Source: Patescibacteria group bacterium (lineage in GTDB: Bacteria > Patescibacteriota > Gracilibacteria > UBA1369 > PNNO01). Taken from it: a DNA stretch of 11,492 nucleotides. The stretch is from positions 1-11,492 of the forward strand of contig JAJRYP010000090.1 in the NCBI GenBank assembly GCA_024275695.1, given 5' to 3'. The position numbers were made by a program, and so were the translations under genes. Positions 4,395 through 11,323 of the stretch are shown here, piece after piece. Each line of letters opens with the position of its first letter. Positions within the stretch are counted from its first letter, which is position 1. Below the pieces are notes generated by a model. It ran no database searches, had not been told where the DNA came from, and was given only the letters and a program-made list of their open reading frames with translations.

Positions 4395-5622
4395 AAAATG
4401 TCAACAAAGACGGATTAATAATTAAAATCAAACCTAAGACAATCATCATTATACCTCCGATCAGATGTGCTGTTTTTGCGTATTTTGTTGTGATTCCGAT
4501 TTTGTCAAAACTGTACAGGGCAATTCCAAACACAATAAAATCATCGATCATGTAAAATAAGATATACAGCAGCATGTAGAGCTGTGTCTCGAATCCGCCT
4601 AAATTATTAAGCTCGATAACTTTTGTGAATGTTTGCGGGATACCGACAGAACACGCGAATTCAATTATATTAACAGATAATGCGAGTCCTATTACTCCGA
4701 GAACCGTTAGAATTGTCATCTCGGCTTCAACTAACCTGTGTATTTTTTTGGATGTTTTTGCTTTTTGTTTAGCGTTTGTTACTTTGCATGTACCTTCGTT
4801 GGTCTTCCAATCGTACAGAAAATATAAACCGGCTCCCGTGGCAATAATTCCAACAATTGGAGTTACTATATTATCCAGTCCCACAAAATCCCAGGCAGTA
4901 AACCAAACATTCAAAATCAAATAATACATTATTGTTTCCGCCAGAATAAAAATTCCGGCAATTTGCCACATCTTTTTACGAGATCCAATTTGAGCAAGTA
5001 CAACTAAAAAAGTAATAAGCACCCACATCGCGCATGGATTGAATCCGTCTATAAATCCGAGTAATACGGATAAAATCGGAAGCGATAAAGATTTTAAATC
5101 AACGGTTCCAAATAAAGGAACGGTGAAAAGCATCGATTCGGGTTCAAAGCTGCAAACTTCATCATCATTATCGCAAACACCACCATCGACAGTTTCAACA
5201 TTGCCGGATCCGCCGGCGGCGATATATGCGTCAACCATAATCGCTCCGTCCTTTTTACTTTTATCAATCAAACTTTCAATTTTTACTCCGGTTGTTTTCG
5301 CAGAATCAAATCCCTGGATAATTGTGTTTCCAACCAGTGTGACCGGTGTAACTTTTGGCAAATCTTCAAGCTCCAAAAGTTCTATCCATTTTTCTTTATG
5401 CTCTTTTGTGCCTATATCATATAAATACACCTTAAAGTCATCTCGCCTTAAACTTAAATCAACTAAAAAATTTCGCTCGTCATGGCAGTGTTTGCAGTCT
5501 TCGCGCACAAAAACTTCAACAGGAACTTTGTCGTTATCGTTTGCGAATACTGATGGAATTAACCCTGTCAACAGAAACAATCCTGCCAATAATAGCATTA
5601 TTTTCAGAAATATTTTTTTCAT
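4393..5622 (-). CDS. secreted thioredoxin-fold / CcdA-like membrane thiol-disulfide protein
   Basis: Probably carries reducing or oxidising equivalents across the membrane. In 409 residues there is a signal peptide (1-28, ending SVFA). A thioredoxin/glutaredoxin-like domain follows (about 33-125), with redox motif CKHC at 43-46 and a probable cis-Pro in KVTPVTLVG (90-98). A Gly/Asp-rich linker has two more cysteines (C150, C157). The C-terminal domain has about six membrane helices (roughly 180-212, 218-238, 252-272, 303-323, 345-370, 385-405). Its helix cysteines C197 (GFNPCAMW) and C324 (EFACSVGIP) match the paired cysteines of CcdA/DsbD transporters. This is an arrangement like DsbD with the soluble domain in front. 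Last gene of the malic enzyme operon, 6 nt after the amidohydrolase. The partner substrate is unknown. Confidence 0.85.
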   Translation of the reverse strand: MKKIFLKIMLLLAGLFLLTGLIPSVFANDNDKVPVEVFVREDCKHCHDERNFLVDLSLRRDDFKVYLYDIGTKEHKEKWIELLELEDLPKVTPVTLVGNTIIQGFDSAKTTGVKIESLIDKSKKDGAIMVDAYIAAGGSGNVETVDGGVCDNDDEVCSFEPESMLFTVPLFGTVDLKSLSLPILSVLLGFIDGFNPCAMWVLITFLVVLAQIGSRKKMWQIAGIFILAETIMYYLILNVWFTAWDFVGLDNIVTPIVGIIATGAGLYFLYDWKTNEGTCKVTNAKQKAKTSKKIHRLVEAEMTILTVLGVIGLALSVNIIEFACSVGIPQTFTKVIELNNLGGFETQLYMLLYILFYMIDDFIVFGIALYSFDKIGITTKYAKTAHLIGGIMMIVLGLILIINPSLLTF

Positions 5623-5628
5623 GCTTGT

Positions 5629-6600
5629 TTATATCATTGATAAAATCTTTCTCCCGTTCACGGAAGCTATATCAACAAGATTATCAAAATCGTAATATCT
5701 GCATCCTTCCATAAGCATTCTTGTTTCAATCCATAAGTCTCCGTCAATAAACGGTTGATAAAAATCATATACATTATCAACGCCTAAACCAACTGTAACT
5801 CCGGCTTCAAGCATTTCCGGAACATTTGCTATTGAATTGTGGACGGGTGCTTTAAATTGATCCAGTTGTCGCATGCCAAGCGCGGCTCCGGGGCTTACGA
5901 CAACACTAATTCCGGCATCAGCCATTTTTTTATAAAGATCTTCTCTGTACGATTTTTCCTGCGCTGAAACGGAAATTGCATGAACCGCGGCAACACGACC
6001 CTGATAGTCATGTTTTACTGTATATTCAATCAATTTTTCAGTATCTCTTTCGTTTGGATTATTCTCTTGATCAATATGAACATGAACCGGCTTATTCAGA
6101 TTTTTTGCTATGCTAAACAAAATATCGAAACTTTCATCGTCATTTGGACGATCACGAGACGGCAATCCTCCGGCAATATCCGCTTTTGAAGTAATTTCTT
6201 CATATAAATCGCGCGCTTCTTTATCAATCAGACCTCCGAGTGGTTGTGTTAAGGTTTTAAACTCGATTTTATCCTTATATTCTTCTTTAACTTTGAGCGC
6301 CGCATCGATGTTCTTGTGTCCGACAGCGTCATAGGCATCAATAAAACTCGCGCAAAGCTTGCTGCCTTGTTCGATCATTATGTTTAAACCGGTTCGAATA
6401 CGCTCTTTTACCTCCTCCCGCGTGGAATTTCGCTTGATATCGTCACTCATATGCCATTTCATTTCCATATCCACCATACTTTTATCAAGTTCTTCTTTTG
6501 TAATATAGAAAGCTTTGTCAAAATGTGCATGACAACTGACAAAACCGCCTTTCTCCTTTACCGCTTCAAGAAATTGTGCCTTTAAATCCCACGGTTGCAT
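5629..6600 (-). CDS. cytosine-deaminase-like metal-dependent amidohydrolase
   Basis: A 323-residue TIM-barrel hydrolase of the amidohydrolase superfamily, closest by motifs to the cytosine deaminase / N-isopropylammelide hydrolase group. Metal ligands are visible: CHAHFDKAF with H24 and H26, HVHIDQENNPNERDTE with H175, AVHAIS with H207, and GLGVDNVYDF with D275. Aligned on HxDE of E. coli CodA, the catalytic Glu position appears to be Gln178, as in hydrolases acting on C-N bonds other than cytosine deamination. The protein lacks the N-terminal beta-sandwich: only about 20 residues precede HxH, against about 60 in CodA. The start at 6600 overlaps the aspartase gene by 19 nt, and 6 nt separate it from the thioredoxin-CcdA gene. 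The substrate cannot be assigned. Confidence 0.8.
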   Translation of the reverse strand: MQPWDLKAQFLEAVKEKGGFVSCHAHFDKAFYITKEELDKSMVDMEMKWHMSDDIKRNSTREEVKERIRTGLNIMIEQGSKLCASFIDAYDAVGHKNIDAALKVKEEYKDKIEFKTLTQPLGGLIDKEARDLYEEITSKADIAGGLPSRDRPNDDESFDILFSIAKNLNKPVHVHIDQENNPNERDTEKLIEYTVKHDYQGRVAAVHAISVSAQEKSYREDLYKKMADAGISVVVSPGAALGMRQLDQFKAPVHNSIANVPEMLEAGVTVGLGVDNVYDFYQPFIDGDLWIETRMLMEGCRYYDFDNLVDIASVNGRKILSMI

Positions 6601-7985
6601 AAATTTGGACTGGTTACATTTTTATAATTTAAAACCTTATCAAGGTCTTTTTCACTCATTAATTTATTTTCAAGCACAACTTCTCGAATACTCTTGCCTT
6701 TTTTTACGCTTTCTTCAACAACTTCGGTGGCTTTTTCATAGCCAATGTAAGGATTGAGAAGAGTTGCCATCCCAAGACTTTTTTCAAAGTAATATTCGCA
6801 AATCTTTTTATTAACCTTAATACCCCGGATGCATTTTTTATCAAATGTTTTAATTGCTTTTGTTCCAATATCAAAACTATCAAACAGGCTGTTTGCAATT
6901 AATGGCATCATTACGTTCAGCTCAAGTTGTCCGGCCTGAACGGCAAGATTTACCGTCTCATTGTTTCCCATTATATGTAAGCAAACCATGTTAAGCATTT
7001 CTGCGATATTCGGATTAACTTTTCCCGGCATAATGCTGCTTCCGGCTTCCGTTACAGGCAAATTAATCTCATTAAAACCGGTTGTAGGACCTGAATTCAA
7101 TAACCTTAAATCGTTTGCAATTTTATTTAAATCAACAACAAGGAGTTGAATGCTTTGCGCCACATTTAACAAGCTTGTTAAATTGCTTGTTGCATAAATA
7201 GGATCTTTTGCTTCTTTCCATTGAATCCCGTGAATTTGTCTTAGCTTTTGAATTGCGAGCTTAGTAAATCCCGGATGTGTATTTATACCTGTTCCAATTG
7301 CATTTTTCCCTATGTTTAATTCGTAAATTTCTTTTTCCGTCTCTTGTAATCTTTTAATATTCTTGTTTATTGATGTTGCATAAGCCCGGAATTCCTGTCC
7401 GAGTGTAATAGGTACGGCATCTTGCAAATGAGTTCTCCCGGATTTAAGAATGCTTTTAAATTCAACGCTTTTTTTCTTAAAACTTTTTTCGAGATTTGTT
7501 AAAACATCAATTAATGTTTTCATTTTTTTTACAACAATAATTTTGATAGCTGTTGGGAAAACATTATTTGTAGATTGTCCCGCATTTATATCGTTATTAG
7601 GATGGAGAACTTTATAGTCACCTTTTTTCTTCTTTAGTAATTCGAGAGCTCTATTGCAAATGACTTCATTAACATTCATATGAGTGGGAGTTCCCGCCCC
7701 CGATTGAAAGACGTCAATAAGAAATTGATCGTCCCATTTACCTCCGGCCACTTCTTCCGCGGCACGTATGATAGCTTTGCACTTCGTTTGGCTAAGAAGT
7801 TTCAGCTTGCAATTTGCATATGCCGTGGCAATTTTAACTTCGGCAATTGCGTGAAAAAATTCAACGGGAAGTGTCTTTCCGCTTATATTGAATGTTTCAC
7901 TTGAGCGCATAGTATTTATTCCATAAAGAGCTTTGGAAGGAATTTTCCTTTTTCCCAGGCCATCTTGTTCGCTACGATATGCCAT
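6582..7985 (-). CDS. aspA: aspartate ammonia-lyase (class II fumarase/aspartase family)
   Basis: Probably deaminates L-aspartate to fumarate and ammonia; a cytoplasmic tetramer. The 467 residues show the superfamily loop GSSIMPGKVNP (315-325), LHPNNDINAGQSTNN (127-141) and GRTHLQDAVP (183-192). Features favouring aspartase over fumarase are YGINTMRSSETFNISG at the N-terminus (21-36), SGAGT rather than GSGT (95-99), QAGQLELNVM (350-359) where fumarases have GHFELNV, and LNPYIGYEKAT (410-420). Fumarase activity cannot be ruled out from sequence alone. It lies 12 nt after malic enzyme and overlaps the amidohydrolase by 19 nt, so all are co-transcribed. With malic enzyme it suggests an aspartate, fumarate, malate, pyruvate route if a fumarase exists elsewhere. 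No SD sequence. Confidence 0.82.
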   Translation of the reverse strand: MAYRSEQDGLGKRKIPSKALYGINTMRSSETFNISGKTLPVEFFHAIAEVKIATAYANCKLKLLSQTKCKAIIRAAEEVAGGKWDDQFLIDVFQSGAGTPTHMNVNEVICNRALELLKKKKGDYKVLHPNNDINAGQSTNNVFPTAIKIIVVKKMKTLIDVLTNLEKSFKKKSVEFKSILKSGRTHLQDAVPITLGQEFRAYATSINKNIKRLQETEKEIYELNIGKNAIGTGINTHPGFTKLAIQKLRQIHGIQWKEAKDPIYATSNLTSLLNVAQSIQLLVVDLNKIANDLRLLNSGPTTGFNEINLPVTEAGSSIMPGKVNPNIAEMLNMVCLHIMGNNETVNLAVQAGQLELNVMMPLIANSLFDSFDIGTKAIKTFDKKCIRGIKVNKKICEYYFEKSLGMATLLNPYIGYEKATEVVEESVKKGKSIREVVLENKLMSEKDLDKVLNYKNVTSPNLCNRGI

Positions 7986-7997
7986 AATTTATATAAG

Positions 7998-9125
7998 TTA
8001 TTTTATTGCTTTTGAAACATTGATCGCAAGATTCTTGTCAAAAATTGATGGGAGAATTTTGTCTGCTGTTGGTGATTTCACTGTTTTTGCAATTGCGTAT
8101 GCGGCATTTAGTTTAATTTGAGAAGTGATTTTTGTCACGCCGTGTTTTAAAGCACCTTTAAAAAATCCCGGAAACGCAAGTACATTATTTACCTGATTCG
8201 GGAAATCGCTTCTTCCTGTAGCAACAATTGCCGCTCCGGCTTTGTATGCCTTGTCGGGCATAATCTCGGGAACAGGATTAGCCAAAGCAAATATTATCGG
8301 TTCGTCATTCATGCTTTTTATCATTTTTTCAGTGACAACATTAGCGACGGAAACTCCAATAAAAACATCGGCCTTTTTAAATGCGCTTGCCAGCGTTCCT
8401 TTTCTTTTTAACCTGTTTGTTTTTTTTGCGAGTTTTTTCTTGTATCCGTAAGCGCCTCTTCTTCCTTCATAAATAATTCCTTTGCTGTCGCATACCAGTA
8501 TATCTTTAATTCCTTCTTCCAATAATAAATATGCAATTGCGGTGCCGGCGGCACCGGCACCGTTAATCACAACTTTTAATTTTTTTAGATTCTTATTTAC
8601 GACTTTTGTCGCGTTAATAAGGCCCGCCAGAACAACCATTGCCGTGGCATGTTGATCGTCGTGCATTACCGGGATTCCGATATTTTGCAGCTTTTCTTCT
8701 ATTTCAAAACAACGTGGAGCTGAAATGTCTTCCAAACTAATTCCGCCAAATACAGGAGCGATATTTTTTGCTATTTGGACAATTTCATCGGTTTTTTGAG
8801 TTTTTAAACAAATGGGAAACGCGTTAACATCGCCGAATTGTTTCATTAAAACAGCTTTTCCTTCCATGATCGGAAGCGATGCCGCAGCTCCAATATTTCC
8901 CAATCCCAGAACAGCACTTCCGTCAGTTAAAATAGCCACGGTATTTCCTTTAATAGTATAATCGTTTACTCTTTTGACGTCTTTGTTTATTTCAACGCAT
9001 GGAGCCGCTACTCCGGGTGTATATAAGAGGGTCAGATCCTCTTTTGATCGAATATGAACTTTTGGCTTAATATCAAATTTCCCGCGAAGCTTTTTGTGAA
9101 GTCGTATTGCTTTTTTGTCCGACAT
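7998..9125 (-). CDS. malic enzyme (NAD(P)-dependent malate dehydrogenase, decarboxylating)
   Basis: Oxidatively decarboxylates malate to pyruvate and CO2. The 375-residue length fits the small bacterial/archaeal type without the phosphotransacetylase tail of long MaeB. Motifs: LLYTPGVAAPC (33-43, catalytic Tyr35), ILTDGSAVLGLGNIGAAASL (65-84), the EGKAVLMKQFG stretch with catalytic Lys90, ISLEDISAP (129-137) and MHDDQHATA (154-162, metal Asp; Ala replaces the usual Gly). The Rossmann loop is INGAGAAGTAI (187-197), followed by LANPVPEI and ATGRSDFPNQVNN. The coenzyme preference cannot be read safely. It is the first gene of a four-gene minus-strand operon, with the aspartase 12 nt downstream. 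The 200 nt upstream, down to tRNA-Lys, hold no convincing promoter but several hairpins, so read-through from the tRNA-Lys promoter is possible. Confidence 0.93.
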   Translation of the reverse strand: MSDKKAIRLHKKLRGKFDIKPKVHIRSKEDLTLLYTPGVAAPCVEINKDVKRVNDYTIKGNTVAILTDGSAVLGLGNIGAAASLPIMEGKAVLMKQFGDVNAFPICLKTQKTDEIVQIAKNIAPVFGGISLEDISAPRCFEIEEKLQNIGIPVMHDDQHATAMVVLAGLINATKVVNKNLKKLKVVINGAGAAGTAIAYLLLEEGIKDILVCDSKGIIYEGRRGAYGYKKKLAKKTNRLKRKGTLASAFKKADVFIGVSVANVVTEKMIKSMNDEPIIFALANPVPEIMPDKAYKAGAAIVATGRSDFPNQVNNVLAFPGFFKGALKHGVTKITSQIKLNAAYAIAKTVKSPTADKILPSIFDKNLAINVSKAIK

Positions 9126-9128
9126 ATA

Positions 9129-9210
9129 GAGACGAGCGTTAGTGAGTCTCTCGCGAGCGAAAACTTATCGCGAGCGTAATTGTGAGCCCGCCCGGGGCGA
9201 ACTCCTCATG
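9129..9210. other. cluster of GC-rich hairpins upstream of the malic enzyme operon
   Basis: Immediately before the malic enzyme ATG are several inverted repeats in otherwise AT-rich DNA. GAGAC (9129-9133) pairs with GTCTC (9146-9150), enclosing tandem GA steps and a GTTA loop. CTCGCGA (9150-9156) pairs exactly with TCGCGAG (9168-9174). A GCCCG/CGGGGC-rich stem lies around 9185-9200. The word GAGCG recurs three times, twice as TCGCGAGCG. No ORF or known riboswitch is recognised. It forms the leader of the operon if transcription comes from upstream. Confidence 0.5.
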
Positions 9211-9245
9211 GTCAAAATTTAAAATAGGAAACTCTGAAGTCCCCT

Positions 9246-9330
9246 TAGTTAATGCTATCTCTTGAAAGGAAACCAAGGTTTCCTCTCAAACTCTCCGTCC
9301 TTTTAGAGGTCACTCGCTTACGCTCGTGAC
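9246..9330 (-). repeat. tRNA-linked structured repeat, copy B
   Basis: On the minus strand it begins two bases after the CCA of tRNA-Lys, the same placement as copy A after tRNA-Cys. The first hairpin (9330-9309) has a GTCAC/GTGAC stem, a tandem GA/GA step, a GC/GC step and a GTAA tetraloop of GNRA type. GTGACCTCT-AAAAGGA follows, as in copy A. The second hairpin (9287-9264) pairs GAGAGGAAAC with GTTTCCTTTC around CTTG. TTAACTA ends the similarity (9252-9246). Over the roughly 50 bases from GTGACCTC to the end of hairpin 2, about three quarters are identical to copy A. Copy A's first hairpin has a far longer stem inserted in the same GTCAC/GTGAC base. Confidence 0.68.
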
Positions 9331-9332
9331 TG

Positions 9333-9408
9333 TGGTGGGTCATGCAGGAATCGAACCTGCGACCGTCTCCTTAAAAGGGAGCCGCTCTACCGACTGAGCT
9401 AATGACCC
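9333..9408 (-). tRNA. tRNA-Lys (anticodon TTT)
   Basis: Read on the minus strand, the acceptor stem pairs GGGTCAT with ATGACCC. The D-arm is GCTC-AGTCGGTA-GAGC. The anticodon stem GCTCC/GGAGA, with a G-A mismatch at its outer pair, encloses loop CTTTTAA with anticodon TTT at 9375-9373. The T-arm is GCAGG-TTCGATT-CCTGC. The discriminator is A and CCA is encoded (9335-9333). It has its own promoter and is followed by structured repeat copy B, then by the malic enzyme operon on the same strand. Confidence 0.96.
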
Positions 9409-9422
9409 AAAGCAGCTTCAAC

Positions 9423-9451
9423 ATTCTATGAAAACTTAATCTTAAGTGCAA
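9423..9451 (-). promoter_or_regulatory. promoter of tRNA-Lys
   Basis: On the minus strand TTGCAC (9451-9446), 17 nt and TAGAAT (9428-9423) give a strong sigma-70 match, 14 nt before the first base of the tRNA. This leaves room for a leader of a few nucleotides. It lies right after the stop codon of the upstream membrane-protein gene. Since no clear promoter precedes malic enzyme, it may also drive that operon. Confidence 0.72.
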
Positions 9452-9452
9452 G

Positions 9453-10028
9453 TCAATTTTTAGATCTTTCCGAAAGGAGGCTAACGCCGAGGAAAGAAAG
9501 TGCCGGAAATAGAAACCAGATGCTATAATGATCAACCAATATCTTTGCTAAATTTGATTGATTATAAATATCTTGAAAAGCGGGGCTTACGCCTGCGCCG
9601 TTTCCAACAATAAAGGAATTGCCCGAAATGAAAATAAGTGCGATACATATAATTAAGGTCGCATTCAAAAATCCAAACATAAGATTCATGGCAAGTCTAA
9701 CCGGTGAGGGCCCGGAATTGCCAACTTCAACCTGATATGATCCTCTAACGGAGAGAATAACAATAAGTCCGAGAAATGAGATAATTTTAACAAGAACAAC
9801 GGCCTCGTCAGCCGTGCTTATATAGAAAAGGCTAAGAAGTTTCATGAAATTATCCGAAAGTTGCAATGTGCCGGCGAATAAATTACCGATAGCATCGGCA
9901 CAAAGAGCGCCCACATAAGTGGCCAATATAACTTTAAGATTATTGTTCCTTCCGATTATTATGCTATAGGCAACAATTATTCCGAAAAATACAATAATAA
10001 ACAGATCCCAGGATAAACGTAAATCCAT
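9453..10028 (-). CDS. five-helix membrane protein of unknown function, weakly CvpA-like
   Basis: The 191 residues are dominated by hydrophobic segments at about 7-25, 31-52, 77-93, 115-135 and 165-185, so an integral inner-membrane protein is certain in outline. The layout (short N-terminus, WDLFIIVFFGIIVAYSIIIG first helix, four more helices, short charged tail) recalls CvpA-family proteins. However, no diagnostic motif is seen, and the resemblance is only suggestive. There is no signal peptide cleavage site and no catalytic pattern. The start at 10028 has no SD sequence but lies about 17 nt below a possible promoter with a dyad. It sits between dnaJ (61 nt upstream) and tRNA-Lys (same strand). 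It ends in TGA. Function unknown. Confidence 0.75.
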   Translation of the reverse strand: MDLRLSWDLFIIVFFGIIVAYSIIIGRNNNLKVILATYVGALCADAIGNLFAGTLQLSDNFMKLLSLFYISTADEAVVLVKIISFLGLIVILSVRGSYQVEVGNSGPSPVRLAMNLMFGFLNATLIICIALIFISGNSFIVGNGAGVSPAFQDIYNQSNLAKILVDHYSIWFLFPALSFLGVSLLSERSKN

Positions 10029-10051
10029 ACAAAAGTGTTACATCAACCTGT

Positions 10052-10080
10052 ATCGTATAATAGCTTGCCGTTTTGGCAAG
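10052..10080 (-). promoter_or_regulatory. possible promoter with dyad, between dnaJ and the membrane-protein gene
   Basis: On the minus strand TTGCCA (10079-10074), 16 nt and TACGAT (10057-10052) could start RNA near 10045, a short leader before the ATG at 10028. The -35 lies in an inverted repeat, CTTGCC/GGCAAG with a 5-nt loop (10064-10080). The dyad may be an operator. Alternatively it is the remains of a dnaJ terminator, but no T-run follows it on the minus strand. Confidence 0.35.
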
Positions 10081-10089
10081 TGCCGCTTT

Positions 10090-11229
10090 TTATTTGAAAC
10101 GTCCAAAAAAGCTTCCGCCTTTAAGATTAATTTTTGCTTCTTTTGCCAGTGCCGTATAAAGTTCCTTTTCTTTTTTAGTTAATTTAGTCGGTATATCAAG
10201 AATTATTTTTAAATAATGATCTCCTTTTTGTTCGCTATTCAATCTTGGCATTCCGTATGATTTCAATTTGAATACTTTTTCGCTTTGAGTTCCGGGAGGA
10301 ATTTTTAATTTAATATCTCCATGAATAGTTTTAACGGTTATTTCATCTCCGAGAACACCTTGTAACAAATGAATTTTTTGTTCGCTATGAATATCGTTAC
10401 CATTCCTGACAAAGCTTCTATGTGGATCTACAATTATATGTAAGTAAAGATCGCCATAGCTGCCTCCGTTTATGCCGGCCTCACCTTTGCCGCTTAATCT
10501 AATAGTCGAATCAGTGCTGATTCCCGCGGGAATTTTGACCTTCACTTTTTCTTTTTTTCTAACTCGAGTTGTCCCATGACATACCAAGCACTTTTTTTCC
10601 GGCATTCTCCCTTCTCCATGACAATTGTCACATGGACGCGAAGTTGCGATTTGTCCTAAAAGCGTTTGTCGGATTTGCCTTACTTCTCCGGTTCCTTTAC
10701 ATGTCGAACATGTTTTGATTTTACTGCCGGGTTCGGCACCGTTCCCCTTGCAGTGGTCACATCTGTCCGCTTTTGTTATTTCAAGTTCCCGCTCCGTTCC
10801 CGTAACGCTTTCTTCAAATTTAATTTTTATTCCGGCTTCTATGTTTTCGCCTCTTACAGGTCCTCTTCGGCGTGATTTTGAAGCCCCGCCTCCTCCACCA
10901 AAAAAACTTTCGAAAATATCGGCAAACCCTACTCCGCCACCTCCGGAAAATGATGAAAAATCAAATCCTTGAGCGTCAAAACCACCATATCCCCCATGTC
11001 CTGTTGCTCCTCCCGTTTGCCCGAATTGATCATAAAACGATTTTTTCTTTTTATCTGAAAGTGTTTCATAAGCCTCGTTTATTTCTTTAAACTTCTCTTC
11101 GGCTTTTTTATCACCTTTATTTTTGTCGGGATGATATTTTTGAGCAAGCTTTCGATAGGCTTTTTTGATTTCCTGATCGGATGCATTTCTTTCAACGCCC
11201 AACGTTTTGTAAAAATCTTTCTGAACCAT
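10090..11229 (-). CDS. dnaJ: chaperone protein DnaJ (Hsp40, type I)
   Basis: Co-chaperone that delivers unfolded clients to DnaK and stimulates its ATPase. The 379 residues have all type I parts. The J domain (5-70) has the HPD triad at 33-35. The Gly/Phe-rich region (72-117) includes FDFSSFSGGGG. The zinc-finger region has four cysteine pairs: C157/C160, C174/C177, C200/C203 and C214/C217. The last repeat is CLVCHGTT, without the final Gly of CxxCxGxG. Two C-terminal substrate-binding barrels follow (about 225-350) with PAGISTDSTIRLSGKGEAG and GDLYLHI. Length is normal. No dnaK or grpE is adjacent and no CIRCE operator is seen. The ATG at 11229 fits the family start; the leader from the predicted promoter is about 20 nt with no SD sequence. 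Confidence 0.97.
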   Translation of the reverse strand: MVQKDFYKTLGVERNASDQEIKKAYRKLAQKYHPDKNKGDKKAEEKFKEINEAYETLSDKKKKSFYDQFGQTGGATGHGGYGGFDAQGFDFSSFSGGGGVGFADIFESFFGGGGGASKSRRRGPVRGENIEAGIKIKFEESVTGTERELEITKADRCDHCKGNGAEPGSKIKTCSTCKGTGEVRQIRQTLLGQIATSRPCDNCHGEGRMPEKKCLVCHGTTRVRKKEKVKVKIPAGISTDSTIRLSGKGEAGINGGSYGDLYLHIIVDPHRSFVRNGNDIHSEQKIHLLQGVLGDEITVKTIHGDIKLKIPPGTQSEKVFKLKSYGMPRLNSEQKGDHYLKIILDIPTKLTKKEKELYTALAKEAKINLKGGSFFGRFK

Positions 11230-11258
11230 AAAATATTTTATGTTGATTTAGCGTCGGT

Positions 11259-11287
11259 ATTTTATATATGCAAAGTTTAAAAGTCAA
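11259..11287 (-). promoter_or_regulatory. promoter of dnaJ
   Basis: On the minus strand TTGACT (11287-11282), 17 nt and TAAAAT (11264-11259) form a near-consensus sigma-70 promoter, with a start expected about 22 nt before the dnaJ ATG. No heat-shock inverted repeat overlaps it. Confidence 0.7.
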
Positions 11288-11323
11288 AAGGCCGATTTTA
11301 AATTTGCCCCGTTTACGGCACAC

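Noticed and set aside
5039..5695. Long 218-codon plus-strand frame
   Set aside because: It lies wholly antisense to the thioredoxin-CcdA gene and the end of the amidohydrolase gene, both clearly coding. Its translation is a Ser/Pro/Thr-rich shadow without any domain.
6582..7985. Calling this gene fumarase (fumC)
   Set aside because: The superfamily loop fits both, but SGAGT, QAGQLELN and LNPYIGYE are the aspartase forms. Fumarase remains a lesser possibility.
10625..10972. 115-codon plus-strand frame opposite dnaJ
   Set aside because: It is antisense to the Gly-rich and zinc-finger parts of dnaJ; its Pro/Ser bias is just the complement of Gly codons.
11230..11258. CIRCE-type heat-shock operator upstream of dnaJ
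   Set aside because: Only a fragment (TTAGCG) resembles the TTAGCACTC half-site and there is no matching inverted half.
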